64,000 bases of DNA from the NCBI GenBank assembly GCA_036287865.1, contig CP126743.1:186001-250000 (forward strand), read 5' to 3'. Origin of the DNA: Fluviibacter phosphoraccumulans_A (GTDB taxonomy: Bacteria > Pseudomonadota > Gammaproteobacteria > Burkholderiales > Rhodocyclaceae). The notes under the pieces are model-generated. The model was not told the DNA's origin. It did no database searches and saw only the letters and a list, made by a program, of their open reading frames with translations. Each line of letters starts with the position of its first letter. Within the stretch, counting starts at the first letter, position 1. Of this stretch, positions 18,268 to 27,381 are shown piece by piece. The position numbers were made by a program, and so were the translations under genes.

Positions 18268-18307
18268 GCCCAACAAAAAAGCACCCGAAGGTGCTTTTTT
18301 GTTGGGC
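18268..18307. terminator. bidirectional terminator between livF and the convergent secreted-protein gene
   Basis: A perfect 18-base inverted repeat, GCCCAACAAAAAAGCACC with its complement, around a CGAA loop. The A-run on the left and T-run on the right give a T-tract on both strands, so it can end transcription from livF (+) and from the gene at 18914-18318 (-). Confidence 0.92.
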
Positions 18308-18317
18308 ATATACCCGA

Positions 18318-18914
18318 TTACTTCTTAGGCGTTGCTACAAAACCAACGGCCATGTCTTGGACGTATTCAACAACCACATCGTCACCGACCTTGAAGTTTT
18401 CTAGGCCCAGAACCGATTTATCAACTTTAACCTTGTTGACCTTGCCATCAGGCATAGTGATCTCAGCCGTACGTGCCTTGGCATTGATGCTCTTAATCAC
18501 AGCCGTTGCCTTGATCGTATCGATCTCTTCAGCAAATGGTTTTTTGTTAGATTGATCCTGAACCTTCACGGTGCGGGTGCCAGTAACGCTAGGCTGGGTA
18601 TCCTTAGGGGCAGCAACCAGACCAACCACTACAGCTTGTGCATACTCAACAACAAAGGTGTCACCCTTCTTGATCTTGTTGAAGTTAGTGACCGATTTGC
18701 CAACAGTCATTGGTGCCAGTTGGCCCTGGTCGTTCTTCAGTATCACAGTGCGTGTCTTGGCGTTTACCGAGTCAACGGTGGCCGTCATGACGGTAACTTC
18801 TGCAGCAACAGGAGCAACTTCAGCGGCAGTGGCAGCAGTAGGAGCAGCCGTTTGAGCTTGAACATTCAGACCAGCGGTAGCCAGCAGTGTGGCCAGTAGC
18901 AACGATTTTTTCAT
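18318..18914 (-). CDS. secreted protein with two tandem ~65-residue repeats, function unknown
   Basis: A 198-residue exported protein: signal peptide MKKSLLLATLLATAGLNVQA, then an Ala/Thr/Val-rich linker, then two homologous units. Unit 1 has ATVDSVNAKTRTVILKNDQG ... GKSVTNFNKIKKGD-FVVEYAQAVVVGLVA. Unit 2 has AVIKSINAKARTAEITMPDG ... DKSVLGLENFKVGDDVVVEYVQDMAVGFVA. Each unit looks like a small beta-barrel (DUF/OB-like) domain; no catalytic or metal residues stand out. The repeats have diverged but keep length and spacing, showing an old internal duplication. Function is not recognised; periplasmic location is inferred from the signal. Intact and monocistronic. Confidence 0.8.
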   Translation of the reverse strand: MKKSLLLATLLATAGLNVQAQTAAPTAATAAEVAPVAAEVTVMTATVDSVNAKTRTVILKNDQGQLAPMTVGKSVTNFNKIKKGDTFVVEYAQAVVVGLVAAPKDTQPSVTGTRTVKVQDQSNKKPFAEEIDTIKATAVIKSINAKARTAEITMPDGKVNKVKVDKSVLGLENFKVGDDVVVEYVQDMAVGFVATPKK

Positions 18915-18975
18915 GCAAAGTTCTCCAAGAGAAAATTAAGGTGCCTTGTTTGCGGAGCGCAAAATGCAAAGCATT

Positions 18976-20337
18976 TTAGGATGATATCAGGGCTTCCAGT
19001 AACTTGTTGTGAATTCCCTGGAAACCACCGTTGCTCATGACCAGCACGTGATCTCCGGCCTTGGCTTCGGCAACAATCGCTTTCACCATGGCGCTAAAGT
19101 CTTCATGCACTTCGGCCGCCGATCCCATAGACGCCAACGCCGCTGCTGCATCCCAGCCCAGATTGGCGCCATAGCAATACACGCGATCGGAGGCCGCCAG
19201 ACTCTGCGGCAGCTGATCTTTCATCACACCGAGCTTCATAGTGTTTGAGCGTGGCTCGATCACGGCCAGAATGCGCGCGTCGCCGACCTTGCGACGCAAA
19301 CCGGCAACCGTCGTCGTAATGGCCGTTGGATGGTGTGCAAAATCATCGTAAACGGTGACACCACGCTCCACACCGCGCACTTCCATGCGACGCTTCACGT
19401 TCTCAAAACGCGATAGGGCATCAAGGCCCTTATCCAGCGGCACACCGACGTGGCGTGCCGCCAGCATGGCGGCCAGCGCATTCATACGGTTGTGTTCCCC
19501 TGTTAAGGCCCAGGTGACTTCACCAATTTTCTTGGTGCCTTCGTGAACAATCAAACTGCCCGTCGCATCATCACCAGTAATGGTGTAACCGCTGCCCTCG
19601 CCAAAGCCTTCAACAGGCGTCCAGCAGCCGCGCTCTAATACGCGCGATAACGCCGGTTCGGTGGCATTGGAAACAATCAGGCCATTACCCGGCATGGTGC
19701 GCACCAGATGATGGAACTGTGTTTCGATCGCACCGAGATCGGCAAAGATATCGGCATGATCGAATTCCAGATTATTGAGAATGGCTGTGCGCGGATGGTA
19801 GTGCACAAACTTCGAGCGCTTGTCGCAAAAGGCGGTGTCGTACTCATCGGCTTCGATCACGAAAAACGGCGAATCTTCCAGTGCGCCATGCAACCGTGCA
19901 GACACGCCGAAGTTGCAGGGCACACCACCAATCAGAAAGCCCGGCGCCAGACCGGCGTCTTCCAGAATCCTGGCGAGCAGTGAGGCCGTGGTGGTTTTGC
20001 CATGCGTACCCGCCACGCCCAGCACCCAGCGTCCTTGCAAGATATGCTCGGCCAACCACTGTGGGCCAGACACATATGGCAACCCCGCATCGAGAATGGC
20101 TTCGAGCAAGGGATTGCCGCGTGAAACGGCGTTGCCAATCACAAACATATCCGGCTTTAAAGATAGCTGCGATGGATCAAATCCTTCGATCAATTCAATG
20201 CCGGCGCCACGCAGCTGATCGCTCATGGGTGGATACACGCCCGCATCACAGCCGGTGACTTTGTGCCCTGCGGCCCACGCCAGTTGCGCAAGGCCGCCCA
20301 TGAAGGTGCCGCAGACACCCAGAATATGCAAATGCAT
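18976..20337 (-). CDS. mpl: UDP-N-acetylmuramate:L-alanyl-gamma-D-glutamyl-meso-diaminopimelate ligase
   Basis: Peptidoglycan-recycling ligase that reattaches the tripeptide Ala-Glu-Dap to UDP-MurNAc. The 453-residue protein starts at ATG 20337 (MHLHILGVCGTFMGGLAQLA). It has the Mur-ligase ATP loop VAGTHGKTTTASLLARIL, then VIEADEYDTAFCDKRSKFVHY and EHNRMNALAA. Upstream in-frame codons to 20505 are not part of the family. It is divergent from the gene at 20436. Intact. Confidence 0.95.
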   Translation of the reverse strand: MHLHILGVCGTFMGGLAQLAWAAGHKVTGCDAGVYPPMSDQLRGAGIELIEGFDPSQLSLKPDMFVIGNAVSRGNPLLEAILDAGLPYVSGPQWLAEHILQGRWVLGVAGTHGKTTTASLLARILEDAGLAPGFLIGGVPCNFGVSARLHGALEDSPFFVIEADEYDTAFCDKRSKFVHYHPRTAILNNLEFDHADIFADLGAIETQFHHLVRTMPGNGLIVSNATEPALSRVLERGCWTPVEGFGEGSGYTITGDDATGSLIVHEGTKKIGEVTWALTGEHNRMNALAAMLAARHVGVPLDKGLDALSRFENVKRRMEVRGVERGVTVYDDFAHHPTAITTTVAGLRRKVGDARILAVIEPRSNTMKLGVMKDQLPQSLAASDRVYCYGANLGWDAAAALASMGSAAEVHEDFSAMVKAIVAEAKAGDHVLVMSNGGFQGIHNKLLEALISS

Positions 20338-20435
20338 CGTCTTTCCCGTCTTTCGTCTTTGCATTGTCATGCCGGCGCAATATCCGGCAGGTAGGTTTAG
20401 AATGTAATCCATTGTACCTGCCCCGGAGAGACCCG

Positions 20436-21098
20436 ATGCGCCACCGACGACGCCTAGCCGGCATGCAGAACAACGGCACTGCCCATATTGCCGCCGTGGC
20501 CGCACGCCTAATGGCTGAAGACGGCGTGGATGATGTCGAGTTGGCCAAACGTAAAGCCGCTCACCAGCTGAATCTGCCAGAGTGGATTGGCCTCCCCACC
20601 AGCCAGGCAGTCTATGACGCCCTGCGCACCCAGCAGGCGATTTTTCAGGATAGCGAACAGCACGAACGCATCACCATCATGCGTGCGGAAGCCCTGTACT
20701 GGATGGAACTATTGGCCGAGTTTCACCCGTATCTCACCGGCTCGGTGCTGGATGGTACCGCCGGTCGTTATTCAATGATCGACATCCTGCTCTATCCGGA
20801 TAGCGACAAAGATGTCGAGATCTTCCTGCTTAACCAGGGAGTCGAGTACAAATTTGCCAAAACACGTAACGATCGTACGAGTGCCGTACTGCAGGTATTG
20901 CGCAACGAACTGGTCGTGAATCTGGTGATTTATCCGAGCCATGATGAGTGGGTCGTCTTTAGAAAGCACGACGGTTCGATACGAGAACGCGCCCACGCAG
21001 AAAATGTACGCGCACGGATGACAATCGATGCGGCTTTCGTATCGGATGCGAATTTGCCGCTAAAACACGGGCACACTCACTCACGAAAGAATCTGCAT
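20436..21098 (+). CDS. conserved hypothetical, possible nucleotidyltransferase fold; no stop before tlpA
   Basis: Starts at ATG 20436 behind GGAGAG. About 221 residues. After a helical N-terminal region (AAVAARLMAEDGVDDVELAK; LPTSQAVYDALRTQQAIF) comes GSVLDGTAGRYSMIDILLYP and DSDKDVEIFLLNQGVEYKF, which resembles the GS...D core of nucleotidyltransferases, though this is only a suggestion. I find no stop codon between this gene and the TlpA-like start at 21099: the frame continues through DAAFVSDANLPLKHGHTHSR into the lipoprotein signal. Either the two are translated as one 404-residue product, or the stop was lost and the downstream gene uses its own start. Confidence 0.6.
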
Positions 21099-21650
21099 AT
21101 GCGTTTTAATTTGCTTTCACGCCGCGCCCTATTTCGTAACGTAATGCTGACTGGCCTGGCCGCTATCGCATTGATCTCAGGCTGCTCAAAGTTCGACAAC
21201 AGTCAGAGCGCGCTCAATGGTCCGCAAGTGACCGCCAAATTTTTCGACGCCCAGTTCAAAGATACCGCCGGCAAACCGGTTGATCTAACGACGCTGCGTG
21301 GCAAAATCGTGGTGATTAACTTCTGGTCGACTTGGTGCCAGCCCTGCGTAGAAGAAATGCCGATGTTCAGCGAAGTGCAGACGGCCTATAAAGACAAAAA
21401 CGTGATTTTTGTCGGTATCGCCGCCGATCAGGTAGATAACGTTAAGGCATTTCTCCAGAAAACGCCGGTGAATTACCCTATCGCCGTAGGCGGTCAACAG
21501 GCCTTTGAGCTTTCGCAAGCCTTAGGCAACCGCCACGACGCCGTGCCATTTACGCTCATGATTAATGCCAAAGAAGGCATCACCAGCCGTCACTTTGGCG
21601 TTTACACGCGCAAAGACCTGGAAGCAGACATCGCCAAGGCACTAAAGTAA
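21099..21650 (+). CDS. TlpA/ResA-type thiol-disulfide lipoprotein
   Basis: Membrane-anchored periplasmic thioredoxin-like protein, 183 residues from ATG 21099. The N-terminus has a lipoprotein signal with lipobox LISGC. The domain opens with FKDTAGKPVDLTTLRGKIVV and has the redox motif WCQPC in NFWSTWCQPCVEEMP, then the cis-proline region DAVPFTLMIN. Such proteins reduce apocytochromes or other periplasmic disulfides. GAAAGA precedes the ATG, supporting an independent start. The same frame is open upstream into the hypothetical gene. Intact. Confidence 0.88.
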   Translation: MRFNLLSRRALFRNVMLTGLAAIALISGCSKFDNSQSALNGPQVTAKFFDAQFKDTAGKPVDLTTLRGKIVVINFWSTWCQPCVEEMPMFSEVQTAYKDKNVIFVGIAADQVDNVKAFLQKTPVNYPIAVGGQQAFELSQALGNRHDAVPFTLMINAKEGITSRHFGVYTRKDLEADIAKALK

Positions 21651-21740
21651 CTCGATCTAGTTGCCATCTTGCTGACATCTGGTGGCGATCATTAGCTTAA
21701 AGACTGGCAATTTGCAGCTAATTGGGAGACAATAAGCGCC

Positions 21741-22238
21741 ATGAACAATCGCACCAATACGCCTACGGGCGAATCGCTGGGTAAAGTTCTGGTTCTCAAC
21801 GGGCCGAACCTCAATCTGCTGGGGCAGCGCGAGCCGCATCTTTACGGTGCCACGACGCTGGCTGATATTGATCGCGCACTGGCAGATCGTGCCGAACGTG
21901 CAGGCATCGTGCTCGAAATATTCCAGAGCAACCACGAAGGCGCCCTGATTGAGCGACTTCATGCCGCACGCGAAGAAGGCTTTGATTTTCTGATCATCAA
22001 CCCAGCGGCATTCACACACACCAGCGTGGCATTGCGTGATGCAGTACTAGCTTCGGATCTCTCGTTTATCGAAGTGCATCTATCAAACGTGCACGCCCGC
22101 GAAGAGTTCCGACATCAATCGTATTTCTCGGACAAAGCCATTGGCACCATCACCGGATTGGGCGCACAAGGTTATTTGCTGGCATTTGACTACATCATCG
22201 CAGCACTTTCAGATAATTTAGACCCAGGCCAAGCCTGA
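21741..22238 (+). CDS. aroQ: 3-dehydroquinate dehydratase, type II
   Basis: Third step of the shikimate pathway: trans-dehydration of 3-dehydroquinate. The 165-residue protein has KVLVLNGPNLNLLGQREPHLYG (catalytic Tyr region), FQSNHEGALIERLH, and INPAAFTHTSVALRDAV, plus the EVHLSNVHAREEFRHQSYFS lid and substrate block. The first about 14 residues (NNRTNTPTGESLG) extend beyond the usual start. Next to accB-accC, as in many proteobacteria. Intact. Confidence 0.96.
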   Translation: MNNRTNTPTGESLGKVLVLNGPNLNLLGQREPHLYGATTLADIDRALADRAERAGIVLEIFQSNHEGALIERLHAAREEGFDFLIINPAAFTHTSVALRDAVLASDLSFIEVHLSNVHAREEFRHQSYFSDKAIGTITGLGAQGYLLAFDYIIAALSDNLDPGQA

Positions 22239-22290
22239 GTCTGCTGCTTTCACCTTTAATTATTCACTGACACGACTTCAGGAGCCCATT

Positions 22291-22740
22291 ATGGATCTGC
22301 GTAAACTCAAAAAACTGATCGACCTGGTACAAGAATCCGGCATTTCCGAACTGGAAGTCACCGAAGGTGAAGAAAAAGTCCGTATCGCCAAGCAACTGAA
22401 TGCTGCACCTGTCGCGCATCAGTTTTATGCGCCAGCCCCTGTTGCTGCCGCCCCTGCAGCGGCTCCCGCCGCAGCTCCAGCAGCTGCCGCACCAGCCCAA
22501 CCTGCTGGCCACGAAGTGAAGAGCCCGATGGTTGGCACCTTCTATCGTGCCTCGTCGCCAGAAGCCAAGGCTTTCGTCGAAGTAGGCGATAGCGTTAAAG
22601 AAGGTCAGACGCTGTGCATTATCGAAGCCATGAAGCTACTCAACGAAATCGAATCGGATGCCACTGGCGTAGTGAAAGCAATCCTGATTGAAAACGGCCA
22701 ACCGGTTGAATTTGGCGAACCTCTGTTCATCATCGGCTAA
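22291..22740 (+). CDS. accB: acetyl-CoA carboxylase biotin carboxyl carrier protein
   Basis: The 149-residue carrier subunit of acetyl-CoA carboxylase, the committed step of fatty-acid synthesis. The N-terminal MDLRKLKKLIDLVQESGISE is followed by a flexible Ala/Pro-rich linker (residues about 49-73) and the biotinyl domain with IIEAMKLLNEIESD, where Lys in AMK is biotinylated. The start is behind AGGAG. It is followed after five bases by accC. Intact. Confidence 0.97.
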   Translation: MDLRKLKKLIDLVQESGISELEVTEGEEKVRIAKQLNAAPVAHQFYAPAPVAAAPAAAPAAAPAAAAPAQPAGHEVKSPMVGTFYRASSPEAKAFVEVGDSVKEGQTLCIIEAMKLLNEIESDATGVVKAILIENGQPVEFGEPLFIIG

Positions 22741-22745
22741 TCGCC

Positions 22746-24107
22746 ATGTTTGAAAAGATTCTAATCGCCAACCGGGGGGAAATCGCCCTCCGCATCCAGC
22801 GCGCCTGTCGCCTGCTGGGTGTTAAAACCGTGGTCGTGCACTCCGAAGCCGATCGCGATGCCAAATACGTCAAGCTGGCCGATGAGTCGGTCTGTATTGG
22901 CCCGGCCGCTTCGAAAGATAGCTACCTGAATGTACCAGCCATCATCTCGGCCGCTGAAGTGACCGATGCCGAAGCGATCCACCCGGGTTACGGCTTCCTA
23001 TCGGAAAACGCCGACTTCTCCGAACGTGTCGAGCAGTGTGGTTTTGTCTTCATCGGCCCGAAGGCCGAGACGATTCGCCTGATGGGCGACAAGGTCTCCG
23101 CCAAAGACGCCATGAAAGCCGCCGGCGTACCTTGTGTGCCCGGCTCGGATGGCGCGCTACCCGAAGACCATAAAGAAATTATCCGCATTGGCCGCAGCGT
23201 CGGCTATCCAGTGATCATCAAAGCCGCCGGTGGTGGCGGTGGCCGTGGCATGCGCGTGGTGCATGCCGAAGCGGCGCTGATCAACGCGGTTCAGATGACC
23301 CGCCAGGAAGCCCAGACGGCCTTTGGTAACCCGGTCGTATACATGGAAAAGTTCCTGGAAAATCCACGTCACGTGGAAATTCAGGTGCTGGCCGATACCC
23401 ACGGCAACGCGGTATATCTGGGCGAACGCGATTGCTCGATGCAACGTCGACACCAGAAGGTGATTGAAGAAGCACCAGCACCAGGCATTCCGGAAAAACT
23501 AATCGCCAAGATCGGCGAACGCTGTGCCGAAGTCTTTCGCAAGATCGGTTATCGCGGCGCCGGTACGTTCGAGTTTCTGTTCGAAAATGGCGAGTTCTAT
23601 TTCATCGAAATGAACACGCGCGTACAGGTTGAGCACCCGGTGACCGAAATGATTACCGGCATCGACATTCTGCAAGAGCAGATCCGTATTGCGGCTGGTG
23701 AAAAACTGCGCTTCCGTCAGAAAGATATCGAGTTCCGTGGCCACGCCATCGAATGTCGTATCAATGCTGAAGACCCATACACCTTCGTACCATCACCCGG
23801 CACCATCACCGCCTGGCACACACCGGGCGGCCCTGGCATCCGCGTTGATTCCCACGTGTACGCCGGCTACAAGGTACCGCCTTACTACGACTCAATGATT
23901 GGCAAACTGATCGCTTACGGCGAAACCCGTGATCAGGCCATTCGTAAAATGCGTATCGCGTTGTCGGAAATGCTGGTCGAAGGTATCAAGACCAACATTC
24001 CGCTGCACCACGAACTGATGCGTGACAAAGGTTTTATGGACGGTGGCGCCAGCATCCACTATCTGGAACACATGCTGGCCGAGAAAAAAGAAGTCGAGCG
24101 CAAATAA
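22746..24107 (+). CDS. accC: acetyl-CoA carboxylase, biotin carboxylase subunit
   Basis: Carboxylates the biotin on AccB using ATP and bicarbonate. The 453-residue protein has KILIANRGEIALRIQRACR, the ATP-grasp glycine loop KAAGGGGGRGMRVVH, HVEIQVLADTHGN, RDCSMQRRHQKVIEEAPAP and FIEMNTRVQVEHPVTE, all expected. Full length and undamaged, in contrast to the homologous propionyl-CoA carboxylase gene at 51979. The prmA remnant starts immediately after its stop. Confidence 0.98.
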   Translation: MFEKILIANRGEIALRIQRACRLLGVKTVVVHSEADRDAKYVKLADESVCIGPAASKDSYLNVPAIISAAEVTDAEAIHPGYGFLSENADFSERVEQCGFVFIGPKAETIRLMGDKVSAKDAMKAAGVPCVPGSDGALPEDHKEIIRIGRSVGYPVIIKAAGGGGGRGMRVVHAEAALINAVQMTRQEAQTAFGNPVVYMEKFLENPRHVEIQVLADTHGNAVYLGERDCSMQRRHQKVIEEAPAPGIPEKLIAKIGERCAEVFRKIGYRGAGTFEFLFENGEFYFIEMNTRVQVEHPVTEMITGIDILQEQIRIAAGEKLRFRQKDIEFRGHAIECRINAEDPYTFVPSPGTITAWHTPGGPGIRVDSHVYAGYKVPPYYDSMIGKLIAYGETRDQAIRKMRIALSEMLVEGIKTNIPLHHELMRDKGFMDGGASIHYLEHMLAEKKEVERK

Positions 24108-24821
24108 GTGGCATGGGTTAACGCACGCATCATCGCGGATGCCCAGCAAGCCGATGCACTCGGCGATGCCTTGATGGAGGCCGGCGCCCTGTCGGTCACC
24201 GTCGAGGACGCCGATGCCGGCACGCCGGAAGAAACACCTCAGTACGGCAAGCCGGGCATGGAAACCCAGCTCGTCTAGGCGCGCTCCGTGCTTTCTGCAC
24301 TGTTCGATGCAGACGCCCCGGTTCAAGACATCGTTGCACAATGCGCTGCCGACCTCGGCCTACAAGCGGAACTGACGATTGAAGATGTGCCGGAAACCGA
24401 TTGGGTGCGCGCCACGCAAGCGCAATTCAAACCGATCCCAATCGCTGGCCCACTCTGGATTGTGCCGACCTGGCATACGCCGCCACACGCCGACGCCATT
24501 AATCTGGTGCTCGACCCGGGCCTAGCCTTTGGTACGGGCAGCCACCCGACCACCAGCATGTGCCTGCAATGGCTGGTACGCGAGCGCCCTACTGGCACCG
24601 TGCTCGATTATGGTTGCGGTTCCGGCATTCTGGCCAACCCGCTGCGCGTTCTAGCACCGGCACTTACTGCACGCCTAAAGCCCAGCGCTTCACTGGTGCT
24701 CGCCGGGTTGCTGGCCGAACAAGCCGAAGAACTGATCGGCATCTACAGCCCCTGGCTCAACATGCAGGTGGCCGACACCCAGGAAGGCTGAAGCCTACTG
24801 GTTGGCAAGCTGCCGCAATAA
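24108..24821 (+). pseudogene. prmA: ribosomal protein L11 methyltransferase, degraded
   Basis: Remnant of PrmA, which trimethylates ribosomal protein L11. GTG 24108 opens AWVNARIIADAQQADALGD. An in-frame TAG at 24276 interrupts ETQL-V*ARSVLSALF where family members continue with a Trp-containing stretch. The SAM-binding part DPGLAFGTGSHPTTSMCLQW and LDYGCGSGILA is present. It then jumps directly to NPLRVLAPALTARLKPSASL, deleting roughly 60 residues between two copies of an ILA-encoding sequence. A second in-frame stop, TGA at 24789, falls where EGW-SLLVGKLPQ would continue to TAA 24819. Three independent lesions in one frame make this a genuine pseudogene, not a read error. Confidence 0.93.
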
Positions 24822-24851
24822 TCACACCCCAACATTTTTCTGAAGACGGAT

Positions 24852-25790
24852 ATGAGCAAGAAAACCCTGATCTGCAGCTCGCTGGCCTTTGACAACATCA
24901 TGGTCTTTAATGGCCGCTTTCGCGAACAGATTTTGCCGGAACAGATTCATATTCTGAACGTAGCGTTCCTGGTACCTGAAATGCGTCGCGAGTTTGGCGG
25001 TTGCGCCGGCAACATCGCCTACGCCCTGCACAGCCTGGGCGGTAACGCCGAGATCATGGCCACAGTCGGCGAAGACGGCGTCCCCTATCTGGATCGTCTG
25101 GATGCCCAGGGCATATCGCGCAAACATGTGCGCAAAGTGCCCGGCACCTTCACGGCACAGGCCTTCATCACTACCGACATGGATGACAACCAGATCACGG
25201 CCTTCCACCCGGGTGCGATGAGTCAGGCACATCTAAATGAAGTCGGCCATGCAGAAAACGTGGGTCTGGGTATTGTGGCGCCAGATGGTCATGATGCCAT
25301 GATCGAGCACGCGCGCCAATTTGCCGATGCCAACATCCCATTCATCTTCGATCCGGGCCAGGGCCTACCGATGTTTGACGGCAACGACCTGAAACAGTTT
25401 CTGTCGCTCGCCACCTATGCCTGCGTCAACGACTATGAAGCCCAGATGCTCTGCGACCGCACCGGTCAGACCCTGGAACAACTCGCCGAAAATGTAGCCG
25501 CGCTCATCGTTACGCGTGGCGGCGAAGGCGCCTGGATCTTTACCGGCGGCCAGCGCATTGATATCGAAACCGTACAACCAGAAGCCATCATCGACCCAAC
25601 CGGTTGCGGTGATGCCTTCCGTGGTGGCCTGCTTTACGGCATGGCCAACGGTTACGACTGGCAGAAAGCGGGCCGCCTGGCCTCGCTCATGGGTTCGATC
25701 AAAATCGCACATGCGGGTCCGCAAAACTACCAGGTAAATTTCGAACAAGTGGCCCAGCGCTTCCAGGCTGCTTTCGGCGAAGCACTCTAA
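24852..25790 (+). CDS. PfkB-family carbohydrate (adenosine-like) kinase
   Basis: A 312-residue ribokinase-fold kinase. It has the N-terminal GG region (FGGCAGNIAYALHSLGG), an NDYEAQML block, and the C-terminal anion-hole/catalytic motif DPTGCGDAFRGGLLYG with its catalytic Asp. Database names for this family in betaproteobacteria are usually 'adenosine kinase' or 'carbohydrate kinase'. The nearby ahcY pathway makes adenosine, so adenosine phosphorylation is plausible, but the substrate is an inference. Intact. Confidence 0.88.
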   Translation: MSKKTLICSSLAFDNIMVFNGRFREQILPEQIHILNVAFLVPEMRREFGGCAGNIAYALHSLGGNAEIMATVGEDGVPYLDRLDAQGISRKHVRKVPGTFTAQAFITTDMDDNQITAFHPGAMSQAHLNEVGHAENVGLGIVAPDGHDAMIEHARQFADANIPFIFDPGQGLPMFDGNDLKQFLSLATYACVNDYEAQMLCDRTGQTLEQLAENVAALIVTRGGEGAWIFTGGQRIDIETVQPEAIIDPTGCGDAFRGGLLYGMANGYDWQKAGRLASLMGSIKIAHAGPQNYQVNFEQVAQRFQAAFGEAL

Positions 25791-25802
25791 GCAACACAAT
25801 TT

Positions 25803-26560
25803 ATGACAAACACACCCACCCCGAAGCCCCTCCGCTTCGTGCGCGGTGTGCGCGTTGTATTTCACCTGCTCTGCGGCCTTTACTGGGTTGGCATTGTCTT
25901 TCCTTTCGTGTCGATGCAGCGACGCCGACAGGTGCGTTATCACTGATCGCGGCAACTGCTGGCTTTGTTCGCGCTCCGCATCGAGATCTCGGGCAAGCTA
26001 CCAACAACACCCGGACTCATCGCGGCCAACCATGTCAGCTGGATCGATATTTTTGCCGTGAACGCTCTCACGCCCGTGGCCTTCGTCTCCAAGGATGATG
26101 TGCTGCACTGGCCCATCATCGGCACGCTTTCCAAGTACAACGAAACAATCTTTCTGCAACCTGGTAGCCGCGGCCATGCGCACACCATCGGCAAAGACAT
26201 GACGAACCGTCTGGCAGCTGGCACCTGGCTCGCGCTTTTTCTGGAAGGGACCACAACGGATGGCTCCCATCTGCATCCGTTCCATGCCGCATTGTTGCAA
26301 CCCGCCATTGATGCAAACGTGCCCGTCACGCCTGTGGCACTCAGCTATCTGGATACACAAGGTCAGCGTTCGTTTTACCCGACTACACAGGCGACACCAG
26401 CCTCTGGGAATGCTTCTGCGCCATTTTGTCGGCACGCCAACTGGTCGTCAAATTAGAAATCGGCACGCCGGTCTTGGTTGAACCAGCTTCAGGTAACCGC
26501 GGCCGCAAAGAATTAGCACAAACACTGCGCGACCAGATTGAAACGATGCTTTATGCCTGA
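25803..26560 (+). pseudogene. lysophospholipid (1-acylglycerol-3-phosphate) acyltransferase, nonsense plus frameshift
   Basis: PlsC-like acyltransferase remnant of about 252 codons. ATG 25803 opens TNTPTPKPLRFVRGVRVVFH. An in-frame TGA at 25944 sits where YH-W-SRQLLALFALRIEI expects Trp. The catalytic motif NHVSWIDIFAVNAL (HX4D) and the FLEGTTTDGSHLHPFHAALL block follow in frame. Near 26379 one C is missing (TACCCGAC), which throws DYTGDTSLWECF and the C-terminus KLEIGTPVLVEPA into another frame. It ends at TGA 26558, overlapping the convergent glycosyltransferase by ten bases. A product starting after the stop would lack the N-terminal membrane anchor. Confidence 0.85.
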
Positions 26561-27330
26561 TCGCTCAGGCCAGATTGACGACGCAGCTCTCGCAGCTTCA
26601 CATATTTCATAAAGCTGTTCTGGCAGCCAATGGCAATGTGCACGAAACCCGGAACGCCATCCTGCCAACCGCCGCGCACTAGCCAGAATTTCAGGAAGCG
26701 GGTCAGTGGCGAAAAAATCATCCGTGCCAGCGGCGCCTGCTCACCGCGGGCGAGCGCTCGTTCTGCTGCCAGGCTGGTGTAACGGTTCTGTTTATCCAGA
26801 TAGTTTTTCAGATCATCCGCACTGTAATGCAACAAATCGCCTTCCAGCGTACGCGGCGCCAGATCGCTCAGCACATGTTCGTGGACAATATCGTCGGACC
26901 AGCGGGCAGCATCTTTTCGGAACAGTCGGGTGTTGAAATCCGGGTAGCCTTCGCCATATTTCAGCGGGCGCCCCATGAATACGTTGCAACGGGCAAAACG
27001 ATACACCGGATAATCCGGCAGGCTTTTTCTGAAGGTGCTGCGAATACTGTCTGCCAACTTCGGTGAGAGCGCTTCATCCGCATCGAGACAGAGCACCCAG
27101 TCATGGCTAGCCAAGCTGACCGCATGGGCCTTCTGCGGACCAAAACCGGCCCAGGGGTGATGCACAATCTGCGCGCCAAACTCGGCGGCAATCGCCGCCG
27201 TATCATCCGTACTGCCGGAGTCCACCAGAATAATTTCTGAGGCAAAGGGTACCGAGGCCAAAACATCGCGGAGTCTGGCTGCAGCGTTACAGGTAATGAG
27301 AACGAGAGAGAGCGGTAGTTTCTCGGACAT
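26551..27330 (-). CDS. LPS core glycosyltransferase family 2 (WaaE/KdtX type)
   Basis: A 259-residue GT-A glycosyltransferase. It has SLVLITCNAAARLRDVL, the nucleotide-sugar site ILVDSGSTDDTAAIAAEFGA, and a DXD-type motif in VLCLDADEALS. The close similarity in layout (HPWAGFGPQKAHAVSLA; GEGYPDFNTRLFRKD; DIVHEHVL) fits beta-1,4-glucosyltransferases that decorate the first core heptose. It is divergent from waaC-waaA, which supports an LPS core role. The acceptor is inferred. Intact. Confidence 0.88.
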   Translation of the reverse strand: MSEKLPLSLVLITCNAAARLRDVLASVPFASEIILVDSGSTDDTAAIAAEFGAQIVHHPWAGFGPQKAHAVSLASHDWVLCLDADEALSPKLADSIRSTFRKSLPDYPVYRFARCNVFMGRPLKYGEGYPDFNTRLFRKDAARWSDDIVHEHVLSDLAPRTLEGDLLHYSADDLKNYLDKQNRYTSLAAERALARGEQAPLARMIFSPLTRFLKFWLVRGGWQDGVPGFVHIAIGCQNSFMKYVKLRELRRQSGLSDQA

Positions 27331-27381
27331 GGTCGGCGATACACACGGCTATAATGAGGTTATGTCGCGAGATTATCACTA

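Noticed and set aside
22420..22510. Ala/Pro repeat stretch as a low-complexity or mobile repeat
   Set aside because: It encodes the ordinary flexible linker of AccB.
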